Positions 15,231 to 24,301 of a stretch of DNA of 64,000 bases are shown here, in pieces. The position numbers were made by a program, and so were the translations under genes. Within the stretch, counting starts at the first letter, position 1; each line of letters opens with the position of its first letter. This stretch comes from Chitinophaga lutea (GTDB lineage: Bacteria > Bacteroidota > Bacteroidia > Chitinophagales > Chitinophagaceae): assembly GCF_003813775.1 (NCBI RefSeq), contig NZ_RPDH01000002.1, forward strand, positions 682,001 to 746,000, written 5' to 3'. The notes beneath the pieces were generated by a model that had not been told where the DNA came from, searched no databases, and saw nothing but the letters and a program-made list of their open reading frames with translations.

Positions 15231-17588
15231 TTAGTCTGCCTTCAGGCTTTTGACCGGGTTTTGCCGGGCGGCCTTCAGCACCTGCCCGCTCACCGTTAAA
15301 AGCGCCACCAGCATCACCGCCGCGCCCGGCAGCACATAGAGCCACCAGGTCATGCCCACGTGAAAAGCGAACCCGCTGAGCCAGTTCCGCAGCAGGTAAC
15401 TGCCCAGCGGCAGGCTGATGCAGAAGGCCAGCAGCAGCAAACGCATATATTCGCTCGAGAGCAGCAGGAGGATGTTGGCCACCGACGCGCCGTGCACCTT
15501 GCGGATACCGATCTCCCGGCTTTTCTTTTCCGCGAGGAACGATACGAGCCCGAACAGCCCCAGGCACGCGATAAAGAGCGCAAAGGCGCTGAACCAGTTG
15601 AAGATCACGCCCATCCTTTTTTCGGATTCATACAGGTTGGCGTAATCGTTGTTCACGAAATGATAGGCGAACGGGTAACCGGGGTTGTATTTGTTCCAGG
15701 TGCGTTCTATCAGTTTGAGCGAAGCTTCGGTATCGCCGCCTTTCAGGCGCACGAAATAATAGTTGTCCCAATTGGGATTGATCCGTATCACCAGCGGTTC
15801 GATGCGCTGGTGCAGCGATTTGAAATTAAAGTCCTTCAGCACCCCGATAATGGTGCCCTTGTTGTCCCATACGGAAAACTGCTTGCCCACCGGGTCTTTC
15901 AGCCCGATCAGTTTCACCGCGGCTTCGTTCAGCATGTAATTGAAACTGTCTGCCGGGTGCTGCACGGAAAAACTGCGCCCTTCCTTCACGGTGAAGCCCA
16001 TCGTTTCCACGAAATCGAAACCGGTGGTGTAGCAGTAGAGCTGGACGTTGTTGTCTTTCGGCGCACCCTCCCAGCTCATGCCGCCCCAGTTATGCACGGT
16101 GTACGTCGGTATGTCCGACGAGGTGGTGACGCCCGCAATGCCCGGGTGCTGCATCAGTTCCTGCCTGAAAGCGTTGGCATGTTTGCTGATGTCTCCCTGG
16201 CGCGGCATATAAACGAGCTGGTCTTTCGCGTAACCCAGGTTCTTGTTCATAAAATACCGGAACTGCTGGTACACGACCAGTGTGCCGAGTATCAGTATCA
16301 CCGTCACCGCGAACTGCACCACCACCAGCGTGCGCCGGAAATAAGCGCCGCCTTTGGCGGGATTGAAGGTGCCCTTCAGCACCCTGATGGGCTGGAAGCT
16401 GCTCAGCACCAGTGCGGGGTAACTGCCCGCCAGCAGGCCGATGGCCACCGCCCCGCCGAGGAATGCCAGCAGGATGGGCCATTGCTGGGGCCCCAGTACC
16501 AGCTGCTTATCCACCACCCTGTTGAACGAAGGCAGTATCAGGTACAGCGCGCATAAAGCCAGTACATACGCCAGCAACGCGAACAGCACGGATTCCATGA
16601 GCAGCTGGCCCACGATGCTGCCGCGGTTGGCGCCGATGGTTTTGCGCAGCCCGATTTCCTTGGCCCGCTTTTCGGATCGGGCGGTAGACAGGTTCATGAA
16701 GTTGATGCAGGCGATAAAAACGATCAGGATGCCCACTATCCAGAAAACGCGCACGTATGGCGCCCTTTCCGTGGAGCTGCCGTAAAGGTCTATGTCGAGG
16801 GCGGAATGCAGGTGAATGTCTTTCACGGCCTGCAGGAAAAAGATGTCCGCGATGTCGTCGTTCTTTTTGGCGTATTCCCCGATGCGCGCGGAAAGCCCCG
16901 CCACATCGGCATTCGGCGCCAGCCTGAAGTAGCCGTAATAAAAATTATTGCCCCAGTCCATTCCCCAGTTTTTGATGTACAGGTTCCGGAAAGGCAACAG
17001 GATATTGAATTTGAAGTGGGTATTGGAAGGCAGGTCGGCCAGCACGCCGGTGACCTTGTAAGCCTCCCGCCCGTCGTACAGCAGCGTTTTGCCGACAGGG
17101 TCTTCCTTCCCGAAGTATTTTTCCGCGGTAGTTTTGGTCAGCACCACCGAATTGGGCTCGTTCAGCGCCGTGGCCGCATTACCCGCCACCATGGGGAAAG
17201 GGAACACGCTGAAAAAGGTGGAATCCACGTAGGTGGCGTTTTCATATAACTTCACTTCTTCGTACGAAAACATATGCTTCGAACCATCCGGCCGCACGCG
17301 GGTGAATTCCTCGATACCGCTGAAGTTTTCCTTCAGGTAGGCCGGCATCGGCGCGGGCGAGGCGGAAGATTTGAAGTACGAGCCGTTTTCGAGGTCCTGG
17401 TGTTGCACGAGGCGGTACGCCCGGTCGGCCCCGGGAAGGAAATCATCATAGCTGCGCTCGTCCATGATCCAGAGGAAAATCAGCATGGAACAGATCATGC
17501 TCAGGGTGAGCCCGGCAATATTCACCAGGGAAAAGACCTTGTTCTTGCGGAGGTTCCTCCAGGCTATTTTCAGGTAGTTCGTCAACAT
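15231..17588 (-). CDS. MacB/FtsX-type ABC transporter permease
   Basis: A large permease of 785 residues of the type common in Bacteroidota. The N-terminus LTNYLKIAWRNLRKNK leads into TM1 (about 20-42), followed by a periplasmic MacB_PCD-like domain (about 45-280). The first FtsX domain has the signature NFMNLSTARSEKRAKEIGLRK, repeated near the C-terminus as FLAEKKSREIGIRK in the second FtsX domain, with another periplasmic domain in between; eight helices in total. Such proteins move no substrate themselves but drive tripartite efflux or lipoprotein/antibiotic transfer. No ATPase gene is adjacent. The internal ATG at 17588 is chosen as start; an ATG nine codons upstream (17615) is possible. 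Confidence 0.9.
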   Translation of the reverse strand: MLTNYLKIAWRNLRKNKVFSLVNIAGLTLSMICSMLIFLWIMDERSYDDFLPGADRAYRLVQHQDLENGSYFKSSASPAPMPAYLKENFSGIEEFTRVRPDGSKHMFSYEEVKLYENATYVDSTFFSVFPFPMVAGNAATALNEPNSVVLTKTTAEKYFGKEDPVGKTLLYDGREAYKVTGVLADLPSNTHFKFNILLPFRNLYIKNWGMDWGNNFYYGYFRLAPNADVAGLSARIGEYAKKNDDIADIFFLQAVKDIHLHSALDIDLYGSSTERAPYVRVFWIVGILIVFIACINFMNLSTARSEKRAKEIGLRKTIGANRGSIVGQLLMESVLFALLAYVLALCALYLILPSFNRVVDKQLVLGPQQWPILLAFLGGAVAIGLLAGSYPALVLSSFQPIRVLKGTFNPAKGGAYFRRTLVVVQFAVTVILILGTLVVYQQFRYFMNKNLGYAKDQLVYMPRQGDISKHANAFRQELMQHPGIAGVTTSSDIPTYTVHNWGGMSWEGAPKDNNVQLYCYTTGFDFVETMGFTVKEGRSFSVQHPADSFNYMLNEAAVKLIGLKDPVGKQFSVWDNKGTIIGVLKDFNFKSLHQRIEPLVIRINPNWDNYYFVRLKGGDTEASLKLIERTWNKYNPGYPFAYHFVNNDYANLYESEKRMGVIFNWFSAFALFIACLGLFGLVSFLAEKKSREIGIRKVHGASVANILLLLSSEYMRLLLLAFCISLPLGSYLLRNWLSGFAFHVGMTWWLYVLPGAAVMLVALLTVSGQVLKAARQNPVKSLKAD

Positions 17589-17764
17589 GGCGCGCGATAT
17601 TTTAAGCTGTTGCATTACAAGAAGGCTGCCATTTCCCGGAACCCGCTACAGGCAAGGGGACCGTAAATCCGGGAAGGCCGCTTTTGTCCGGAAACGGACA
17701 GTTCCCGTCCGGAATTGGCCGCCATGCGGAAAATGCAAAGCCAATTTTATATTTTTAGGCCCAA

Positions 17765-18799
17765 ATGAACAAACCCATTCTTGTAATCAAGTTCGGCACG
17801 GCGTCTATCACGCAGCCGAACGGGGAGCTGGACGAAAATGTGATCTCGGCCATCGCGGCGCAGGTAGCCGCCGTCCACCACGACTATAACGTAGTGCTCG
17901 TTTCGAGCGGGGCCGTAGCCGCCGGCAAAAAACACCTGAAAGCCTACAACGGCACCATCAGCGAGCGCAAGGCCGCCGCCGCCATCGGCAACCCGGTACT
18001 GCTCAACCGTTATTCGCATTATTTCGCCCAATACGGCATTCCCATTGCGCAAAGCCTCTGCGAGCGCACCCACTTTTCGAACCGCAACCAGTTCCTCCAG
18101 CTGAAAAAAACCTACGAGGAACTCTGGGCTTCCGGCATCATCCCCATCGCCAATGAAAACGACGTGGTGAGCGACCTGGAGCTGAAGTTTTCGGACAACG
18201 ACGAACTGGCCACTCTCATTGCCGTGGGTTTCGGCGCTTCCCTCCTGCTTTTCAGCACTTCCGTAGCCGGTGTGCTGGATAAAGATGGGAAGATCGTACC
18301 GCAGATCGATGTGATCGACGAGGCCGCACTGGGCCTGGCGGATAAAAAGAAATCGTCGCTCGGCCTGGGCGGCATGGTATCGAAGCTCACGTTCGCCCGC
18401 CTGGCCACCCGGATGGGCATCAAGGTGGTGATATTCGGGATCAGCACGCCGGACGGTATTCCGCTGGCCGTAGCGGGCAAAACCGGTACCTTGTGCCTGC
18501 CGCAGCCCTGCAGCATGCCCGCCCGCAAAAAATGGCTCGCCAGCGGCAGCCTCGTAACCGGCCGCGTGCTTGTGGACGCCGGCGCGCAGCAGGCCCTGCT
18601 CAAACGCCACAGCCTCCTGGCAGTTGGCGTTACCGCCGTGCAGGAGAAATTCGAGCGCGGTGAAGTGGTGGAAATTGCAGATGAAAACGGCCAGGTGATC
18701 GCCGTAGGCCGCGCCAAAGTATCGTCTGATATGCTCAGCGGGCCCGACCGCGCAAAAAAACTCGAAGTGGCGCACGCCGATGAAATCGTACTGTTATAA
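17765..18799 (+). CDS. proB: Glutamate 5-kinase
   Basis: First step of proline synthesis: phosphorylates glutamate at the gamma-carboxyl with ATP. The amino-acid kinase domain (1-250) shows VIKFGTASIT, VLVSSGAVAAGK, PIANENDVV, FSDNDELATLIA and the GLGGMVSKL motif. The C-terminal part (about 265-344) is a PUA domain starting SGSLVTGRVLVDAGA. Length 344 is normal for the PUA-containing form. It lies 9 bp before proA, making a two-gene operon. A weak promoter-like TATTTTTA is visible about 5 bases upstream of the ATG. Confidence 0.95.
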   Translation: MNKPILVIKFGTASITQPNGELDENVISAIAAQVAAVHHDYNVVLVSSGAVAAGKKHLKAYNGTISERKAAAAIGNPVLLNRYSHYFAQYGIPIAQSLCERTHFSNRNQFLQLKKTYEELWASGIIPIANENDVVSDLELKFSDNDELATLIAVGFGASLLLFSTSVAGVLDKDGKIVPQIDVIDEAALGLADKKKSSLGLGGMVSKLTFARLATRMGIKVVIFGISTPDGIPLAVAGKTGTLCLPQPCSMPARKKWLASGSLVTGRVLVDAGAQQALLKRHSLLAVGVTAVQEKFERGEVVEIADENGQVIAVGRAKVSSDMLSGPDRAKKLEVAHADEIVLL

Positions 18800-18808
18800 C
18801 TGAAGCAC

Positions 18809-20056
18809 ATGGAATCAATCGTACCGCTGCTGGAAGCCGCACAGCTCGCCAGCCGCTCCATAAAAGCCCTCCCGGACGCTGAAAAACAGGCCCTGCTGCA
18901 TACGCTGGCCGCCAGCCTGGAGGAAAACGCCAATGACATCATCCGGGAAAACAAAAAGGACCTGGACCAGATGCCGGACGCCGATCCCAAAAAAGACCGG
19001 CTGCTGCTAAATGCCGACCGTATCCGCGGCCTGGCGGAAAGCCTCCGCGACATTGCCGCCCTCCCCGACCCCGCCAACCAGGTGCTGTCTGAAAAAAAAC
19101 TCGACAACGGCCTGCTGGTGCGCAAACTCACCGTGCCCCTGGGCGTGGTGGGCGTCATCTACGAATCGCGCCCCAACGTAACGGTGGACGTGGCCGCCCT
19201 CTGCCTCCGCTCCGGCAACGCCTGCGTACTGCGCGGCGGCACAGATGCCTTTTACACCAATACGTGCCTGGTGGCGCTCATCAAACAGGCCCTGCTCGGC
19301 GCCGGTGTGGACCCCGCGGCCGTGCAGCTGCTGCCGGTAGACCGCGCCCACGTAGGTGAGCTGCTGACGGCGGTGAAGTACATCGACATTCTCATCCCCC
19401 GCGGCTCACAGCAGCTGATCGACTATGTACGCGCACAATCGCGGGTGCCGGTGATCGAAACCGGGGCGGGCGTATGCCACACGTATGTGGAACAGACCGC
19501 CGATCTCGAAAAAGCCGGGCAGATCGTTACCAACGCCAAAGTGTCCCGCCCGTCCGTCTGCAACGCGCTCGACACCGTGCTGGTGGACCGTGCCGTGGCC
19601 GGTAAATTCCTGCCACTGCTGGCCCCCTCGCTGGCGGCTTACAACGTGGAGATATTCGCCGACGGGGAAGCGTACGATATCCTGCAGCAGGCGGCCTACC
19701 CGCAGCTGCAAAAGGCCAGCGCCGAAGATTTCGGGCGCGAGTTCCTGGATTTTAAATGTTCCGTGAAAGTAGTAGGCGGATTGGATGAGGCGCTCGAACA
19801 TATCCGCGTATATTCTTCCAAACATTCCGAAGCCATCGTATCGAACAACGCCGTGGCCAGCGAACGTTTCCTCAACGAAGTGGATGCCGCGGCCGTATAT
19901 GTGAATGCCTCCACCCGTTTCACCGACGGCGGCGTGTTCGGCCTCGGTGCGGAAATCGGCATCTCCACGCAAAAACTGCATGCGCGCGGCCCCTTTGCGC
20001 TGGAAAAACTGGTGACGGAGAAATGGGTGGTGTATGGAGACGGGCAGGTGCGGTAG
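18809..20056 (+). CDS. proA: Glutamate-5-semialdehyde dehydrogenase (gamma-glutamyl phosphate reductase)
   Basis: Second step of proline synthesis: reduces gamma-glutamyl phosphate to the semialdehyde with NADPH. Motifs include GVVGVIYESRPNVTVDVAALCLRSGNACVLRGG (given here as a family signature around 112-143), the nucleotide-binding region after it, and the catalytic Cys251 in SRPSVCNALDTVL. The C-terminal FTDGGVFGLGAEIGISTQKLHARGP region is typical. At 415 residues it is full length. The last codons and stop lie within the first unit of a degenerate direct-repeat tract that continues downstream. Confidence 0.95.
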   Translation: MESIVPLLEAAQLASRSIKALPDAEKQALLHTLAASLEENANDIIRENKKDLDQMPDADPKKDRLLLNADRIRGLAESLRDIAALPDPANQVLSEKKLDNGLLVRKLTVPLGVVGVIYESRPNVTVDVAALCLRSGNACVLRGGTDAFYTNTCLVALIKQALLGAGVDPAAVQLLPVDRAHVGELLTAVKYIDILIPRGSQQLIDYVRAQSRVPVIETGAGVCHTYVEQTADLEKAGQIVTNAKVSRPSVCNALDTVLVDRAVAGKFLPLLAPSLAAYNVEIFADGEAYDILQQAAYPQLQKASAEDFGREFLDFKCSVKVVGGLDEALEHIRVYSSKHSEAIVSNNAVASERFLNEVDAAAVYVNASTRFTDGGVFGLGAEIGISTQKLHARGPFALEKLVTEKWVVYGDGQVR

Positions 20057-20304
20057 GATGCAGGCTTTGAATAAGAATACCACAGGCTGACAGACATGAT
20101 CAGATGCGCTTCGATGAAAAGATACTTCAGGTTAACGAAGACGGCAGATATGGTGGCATGCATGTTTTGAATAAAAAAGTCTCAGGTTGACTGAGACGAC
20201 CAAATTCGGTAGCATGGTACTCCGATGAAAAGACACCTCTGGTTAACGGGGACGAACAGATGCGGTACATGATACTCCGATGAAGATGCCCTTCCGGCTA
20301 AAAT
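20039..20304 (+). repeat. Five degenerate ~54-bp direct repeats starting inside the 3' end of proA
   Basis: Units begin at 20039, 20093, 20140, 20195 and 20251 (54, 47, 55, 56 and about 54 bp). A shared pattern can be read as GAC-n2-3-CAGATGCGGTA-CATG-...-CGATGAAAAGA-...-CAGGTTAAC. Some units carry small inverted repeats at the same place: CTTC/GAAG in unit 2, GTCTCAG/CTGAGAC in unit 3, CCTC/GGGG in unit 4, around a conserved GGTTAAC or GGTTGAC. The first unit contains the last proA codons. No ORF runs through. Either the end of proA was duplicated repeatedly or a mobile or structural repeat landed there. Confidence 0.7.
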
Positions 20305-20310
20305 AATACA

Positions 20311-20337
20311 AACGCCTTCCGCATGGAGGGCGTTTTT
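20311..20337 (+). terminator. Terminator of the proBA operon
   Basis: AACGCCTTCC / GGAGGGCGTT pairs over 10 positions (one T-G) around GCAT, followed by TTTTTC. It stands directly after the repeat tract and 3 bp before the stop codon of the convergent ywbE. Confidence 0.85.
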
Positions 20338-20339
20338 CA

Positions 20340-20534
20340 TTACCCTTCGATCTGCGCCACGCGGCCGATCTGGCCGTCTTCCAGCCTTACTTTGATGCCG
20401 CGTGAGTGATACGGCGCCGAGGTGAGAATATCTTTCACAACGCCGTAGGTAAGTTTCCCGCTGCGCTGGTCTTTTTTGAGAATGATGGCCACTTCGAGGC
20501 CCGGGTAAATATCGCTTCTGGTTCTGCCGTTCAT
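20340..20534 (-). CDS. ywbE: YwbE-family protein (DUF2196)
   Basis: A 64-residue protein matching the conserved YwbE pattern: N-terminal NGRTRSDIYPGLEVAIILKKDQRSG, then LTYGVVKDILTS and a C-terminal HSRGIKVRLEDGQIGRV. It is a small all-beta family (KOW-like turn) of unknown function, widespread in bacteria. The start ATG at 20534 gives the family's usual N-terminus. Convergent with proBA. Confidence 0.9.
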   Translation of the reverse strand: MNGRTRSDIYPGLEVAIILKKDQRSGKLTYGVVKDILTSAPYHSRGIKVRLEDGQIGRVAQIEG

Positions 20535-20569
20535 GCTGTACGTTTTCTACGGCCGCAAAATTACGTTTT

Positions 20570-21283
20570 TCAGTCCAGAATCCGCATGCGGTAGGCGTTC
20601 ATGGCCGTATCGCCCAGTCGCGTCACGAGGCGGTAGTTCACCACCAGCCCGACGGCCGCGCCCACGATGGGCAGCAACTGGCCGATCTTGGCGAGGTCGA
20701 TATGGTCGCGGTACTCGATCTGGAAGCTCTGCCAGTCGAACGCATGGATATCGTCCGGCAGCAGTTTGCTCTTTTCTTCCCAGCCGTCGATCTGTTCGAA
20801 CACCTTGCGCCGGTGCTGCTGGCTGCTGAAGGCCAGCTGGAAAATATGGAGGATGTAAATGCGCTCTTTGTAATCTTTCACATCGAAGCCGTAATAGGTG
20901 GCGATATCGAACAGGAGCTTCAGTTTCATGCCCAGCAGGATGGGAAAATCCGCGAGGCCCAGGAGAATCCCGCCCGCGCCTGTGATGCCGCCTTCCGCCG
21001 CCGCCGTTTTACGGTAAAAATCGATGCGCCGGAGCACCGCTTCCTCCAGGTCGAAAAGGGAAGCGAATTCAGGCTTTTTCGGCACCGTGTATTGCGAGCC
21101 GTACAGCACGCCCCGCACCATCTGTTTGATCGTAGCCGTTACGGCACTGTGCACTTTATCCGGGATGATGCGGTTGATGCGGCCCTGCACGGCTTTGGAG
21201 AGCCGGTCGGTGATCGACGGGCGCTTCTGCATTTTGTATCGCCATATTTCCAGTTCCGCGCGCATGCGCTGCTCGTGCATCAT
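20570..21283 (-). CDS. EcsC-family protein
   Basis: A 237-residue protein of the EcsC family. It shows the mid-protein hydrophobic GGITGAGGILLGLADFPILLGMKLKLLFDIATYYGFD, the typical EcsC core with TAAAEGG before it, and the helical PIVGAAVGLVVNYRLVTRLGDTAMNAYRMR near the C-terminus. EcsC family members are membrane-associated proteins of unclear biochemical role, named after a gene in the B. subtilis Ecs ABC operon. No ABC transporter genes are adjacent. An ATG one codon after the start is equally possible. Upstream of ywbE by 35 bp, so possibly one transcript. Confidence 0.88.
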   Translation of the reverse strand: MMHEQRMRAELEIWRYKMQKRPSITDRLSKAVQGRINRIIPDKVHSAVTATIKQMVRGVLYGSQYTVPKKPEFASLFDLEEAVLRRIDFYRKTAAAEGGITGAGGILLGLADFPILLGMKLKLLFDIATYYGFDVKDYKERIYILHIFQLAFSSQQHRRKVFEQIDGWEEKSKLLPDDIHAFDWQSFQIEYRDHIDLAKIGQLLPIVGAAVGLVVNYRLVTRLGDTAMNAYRMRILD

Positions 21284-21517
21284 GATGTGAAATATACACT
21301 AACTATGCCATAGTTCCCGGGTTTACAAAAAACGCTATCCTCCTTCATTTTTAGAAAACATTCAAAAAAGCGACTGTGCCCCTTCGTCATCCGCTAACCC
21401 GGATCGAAGTGACATTCGACAATCTTCAAATCCCGCCCTGCCGGTATGCGCAATTGTCTAATCCCTCTCGCGGAACTGGTATTGAATTTGAGTTAACTTC
21501 CGGAAAACGTCATTATT

Positions 21518-22336
21518 ATGGCAACACAAACAGGTATTATCAATTTCACGGGGCGGCTGGGCAACGTTATCGGCTACCGGGTGGGCGACAAATACCACCT
21601 GCGTTCCATGCCGGAACAGGTGCGCCAGAGCCCCCGCAGTAAAATCAGCGGCCGCCAGTTCGGGAAGGCCAGCAGACTGGGCGCGGCGATGCGGCATGCC
21701 CTGCAGGGCCTGATGGACTCCGGCCGCGAAAGCGCCACGGTGAACCAGCTGAACAAAACCCTGCTGGCCGTATTGCGGGCGGACGATCTCCATCGCACCA
21801 AACGCTTCATCCCCCGGCATTTCCAGACGCTGAAAGGTTTCAGTTTCAACCCGCATGCCTCGCTGGAGAACCTGCTCCCGGTTACGCCCGACGTTACACG
21901 CAGGGCCGACGGTTCCATCGAAGTGACCGTTCCCCCCATGGACAGGGTGAAAGGCAACCCGAGGGCCACACACGTGTGTATCAAAGCGGTGGCGGTATCC
22001 GTAGGCAAACATTTCACATCCGCCACCGGCGCGCAATCGGAACCGGTATTGCTGCCGGTACGCAAGCCGTCGGAAGCCTTCACCCTCGTGGTACCCGCGG
22101 CGCCTGACGCCCTCTGCTGCGTGATGCTGGAGGTGACCTCCCTGGTGATGGAAAACGGGCGCATCCACCTGCTGCAGAACAGGAAGTACACCGCTGCCGA
22201 AGTGATCGCCGTATTGCCGCCTCTCGCAACGCCGCACGCTGGGCATCATACCCGGCATTCTGAAAGCATGCGGCGTGATGAGGCGTTGGTGCCTTACGTG
22301 CCTGGCCTGATCATTCATTCGCCGCAACGGGAATAG
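21518..22336 (+). CDS. Conserved hypothetical protein (DUF6266-like N-terminus)
   Basis: A 272-residue protein with no signal peptide. The N-terminus (TGIINFTGRLGNVIGYRVGDKYHLRSMP, roughly 5-32) resembles DUF6266 proteins of Bacteroidota, which begin with a similar G-x-VGSVVGY pattern followed by VR-x-SP; the match is by memory and weak. The central part is beta-rich (SIEVTVPPMDRVKG, HVCIKAVAVSVG) and the end (after about 235) is histidine- and proline-rich and looks disordered. Base composition matches neighbours. It is alone, with an 88-bp repeat tract about 300 bp downstream. Function unknown. Confidence 0.65.
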   Translation: MATQTGIINFTGRLGNVIGYRVGDKYHLRSMPEQVRQSPRSKISGRQFGKASRLGAAMRHALQGLMDSGRESATVNQLNKTLLAVLRADDLHRTKRFIPRHFQTLKGFSFNPHASLENLLPVTPDVTRRADGSIEVTVPPMDRVKGNPRATHVCIKAVAVSVGKHFTSATGAQSEPVLLPVRKPSEAFTLVVPAAPDALCCVMLEVTSLVMENGRIHLLQNRKYTAAEVIAVLPPLATPHAGHHTRHSESMRRDEALVPYVPGLIIHSPQRE

Positions 22337-22642
22337 ACAGCGCATCCATCGTCGTTACAGCATGCCGGCTATCCCCCTCCGCCACCCCTGCCGGTCATCC
22401 CGCTATGTCCACCGGTATCAAAAATGCGCCTGACCACCTCTGTTTTGCTGTTACAGCCTCACTTCCCCGCTAAAAATCTCGTTCACCGACGCCTCATTTT
22501 ACCGCCACCGCGCCGATAAACCGGGCCGCCCTCAATTTAACGTCATCTCCAGCCCCTTTCCACACCATCTCCGCAGCAAGTCCACCTAACCCGTATTATT
22601 CCCCCGTTGTTCCCTGTGTGTTCCTTTAGTGTTCCTTCGGGG
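22337..22642. other. Intergenic region without recognisable gene
   Basis: C-rich sequence with no ORF of convincing codon pattern on either strand. The last 30 bases (TTCCCTGTGTGTTCC region) resemble the first part of the 88-bp unit that follows and may be a decayed extra copy. Confidence 0.5.
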
Positions 22643-22960
22643 TTCCCTGTATGAAACACCTGGAAACATCCACGCACGGCACACATCCGCCGCGGTGTGG
22701 CTTGTTTGTTCCTGCCGGCTTGCTTGAAGATTCCCTTTGTTGAACACCTGCCGACATTCCCGCGCGGAACATATCTTCCTTGGTGTGGCTTGTTTATTCC
22801 TGTTGGCATCCTTGCGGCTTCCCTCTGTGAGCGCCCTGCTGACATTCACGCATGGAACATATTTTCCTCGATATGGCATGTCTGTTCCTGCTGGCTTTCT
22901 TGCGGCTTCCCTCTGCGGAACGCCCGCCGGCATCCCCGCGGATTGTACCCGATCAACCCC
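22643..22960. repeat. 88-bp degenerate tandem repeats (three full units and a partial)
   Basis: Units start at 22643, 22731, 22819 and 22907, each with TTCCCT, at an exact 88-bp period. A shared core reads CGCGCGGAACATATCTTCC, then TGTGGCTTGTTTATTCCTG and end CTTGCGGC. Units 2 and 3 are about three-quarters identical by hand count. The period is not a multiple of three, so the tract is unlikely to be coding in one frame. A minus-strand ORF crosses it only because stops are rare. No known repeat family was recognised. Confidence 0.75.
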
Positions 22961-23046
22961 TTTGGATAAATACCGGATGTTCACAGTCGCCCTTCTCGTT
23001 TCTTTTATCAGTGGCCGCCTCGCTTTTGATGACCGGGGATTGGCCA

Positions 23047-24228
23047 TCATTCCGCCATCACCAGGGGCTCTATTTTCTCCCCTGCAGTTGCTTCCACCGG
23101 CTCTTTCTTCTCCAGTGACACAAAGCTGATCGCCCATGTTACCGCAAGCAATGCTATACTCATCCAAACCACATGGTGCACACCGTAGCGGGCTATTACA
23201 AAGCCGCCCAATGTAGCGCCCAGCGATATGCCGATGTTATAGCTGGAAGTCAGAAGACTGTTTACAAATTCCAGTGCGCTGTGCGGAACGGAACCGGTGG
23301 TACGGATATTGGGCACCAGGAAACCACCGGTGTGTATCAGTCCCCATAGTGACAGCACAATGATCATCGGAACAAAAATGGCCCCGAAGAAATACGCCAG
23401 CAGCTGTACGCCGATCAGCAGGACAAAGAAAAACCTGGAGGAAAGCATTACATTTCTGCTCAGTGCAATGCCCGCAATCCAGTTACCCAAAATACCCATG
23501 CCGCCGAACAACAGCAGCATGATGCTGATCTGGGCGCCGTTCATGCGGGTGATGTTTTCAAGAAAAGCCGCCAGGTACCCGTAGCTGGAGAACATGGCCG
23601 CCAGCGTGAGGATGGTTGAAACGAGATTGAGCCACAATTGCGGGTTCTTCAGCACGTAGGAATGGTTCTGCGATGCGCCCCCCTTTTCGGCAGGCAGGGA
23701 GGGAACGAAGAAAAACAATCCCAGGAAGGCAATCAGACTGATGGCGCTCGACAGGAAAAACGAGGCCTGCCAGTTCCCGAAGAAATCCGCCGCGTAGGTG
23801 GTAATGGGAACTCCCAGTACCGTAGCGATGCTGAGCCCCGTCATGACCGTAGACACCGCCTTTGCGCCCCCTTCCTTGAACGCTATCGCCAGCGAGATGT
23901 TCCAGAACAGGGGATGCAGGAATGCGGGCAGCACCCGTGCGATCATCAGCATTGTAAAGTTGGGCGAAAAAGCAGACAGCAGATTGGACAGTACAAATAC
24001 GCCCAACACCAGGCACATCAGCAGCTTACGGTTGATGCGGGCCGTGAAGGCGGTGATGAAGGGCGAGGATACCGCCACCGTTAATGCGAACGCACTCAGC
24101 AGCCACCCTGCGGTATCAACGGAAACATTAAACTCATTTGCCAGCACGGGCAGAATACCGATAACGCCGAATTCGGTTGTGATAATGCCGAATGCTCCGA
24201 AAGCCAATGCGTAAATCCAAGTTTTCAT
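23047..24228 (-). CDS. MFS transporter (arabinose-efflux/AraJ-like)
   Basis: A 393-residue inner-membrane transporter with 12 predicted helices. It opens with YALAFGAFGIITTEFGVIGILPVLA, typical of the DHA1 drug:proton/sugar efflux group, and has the motif A-like loop TARINRKLLMCL between helices 2 and 3 and a GxxxGPxxG-like motif C region (ATVLGVPITTYAADFFG). The substrate cannot be told. It lies 73 bp downstream of an ArsR-type repressor in the same direction and is probably its target. The end is charged (LEKKEPVEATAGEKIEP), cytoplasmic. Confidence 0.88.
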   Translation of the reverse strand: MKTWIYALAFGAFGIITTEFGVIGILPVLANEFNVSVDTAGWLLSAFALTVAVSSPFITAFTARINRKLLMCLVLGVFVLSNLLSAFSPNFTMLMIARVLPAFLHPLFWNISLAIAFKEGGAKAVSTVMTGLSIATVLGVPITTYAADFFGNWQASFFLSSAISLIAFLGLFFFVPSLPAEKGGASQNHSYVLKNPQLWLNLVSTILTLAAMFSSYGYLAAFLENITRMNGAQISIMLLLFGGMGILGNWIAGIALSRNVMLSSRFFFVLLIGVQLLAYFFGAIFVPMIIVLSLWGLIHTGGFLVPNIRTTGSVPHSALEFVNSLLTSSYNIGISLGATLGGFVIARYGVHHVVWMSIALLAVTWAISFVSLEKKEPVEATAGEKIEPLVMAE

Positions 24229-24301
24229 CGTTCAATAGATTTGAATATTTAAATGTATCAATTATTTAGAGCCGGAATCGGCCGGCCATCCGGTGTGGTG
24301 C

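Noticed and set aside
18112-19158. A 348-codon minus-strand ORF opposite proB/proA
   Set aside because: It is serine/arginine-rich and lies fully antisense to two unmistakable enzymes; it is the usual high-GC shadow.
20039-20304. CRISPR array
   Set aside because: The units are degenerate throughout, without a constant repeat and variable spacers, and no cas genes are present.
22586-23167. A 193-codon minus-strand ORF across the 88-bp repeats
   Set aside because: It changes register with each repeat because 88 is not a multiple of three, has no conserved motif, and its start overlaps the MFS transporter 3' end. The opening is explained by low stop density in C/G-rich repeats.
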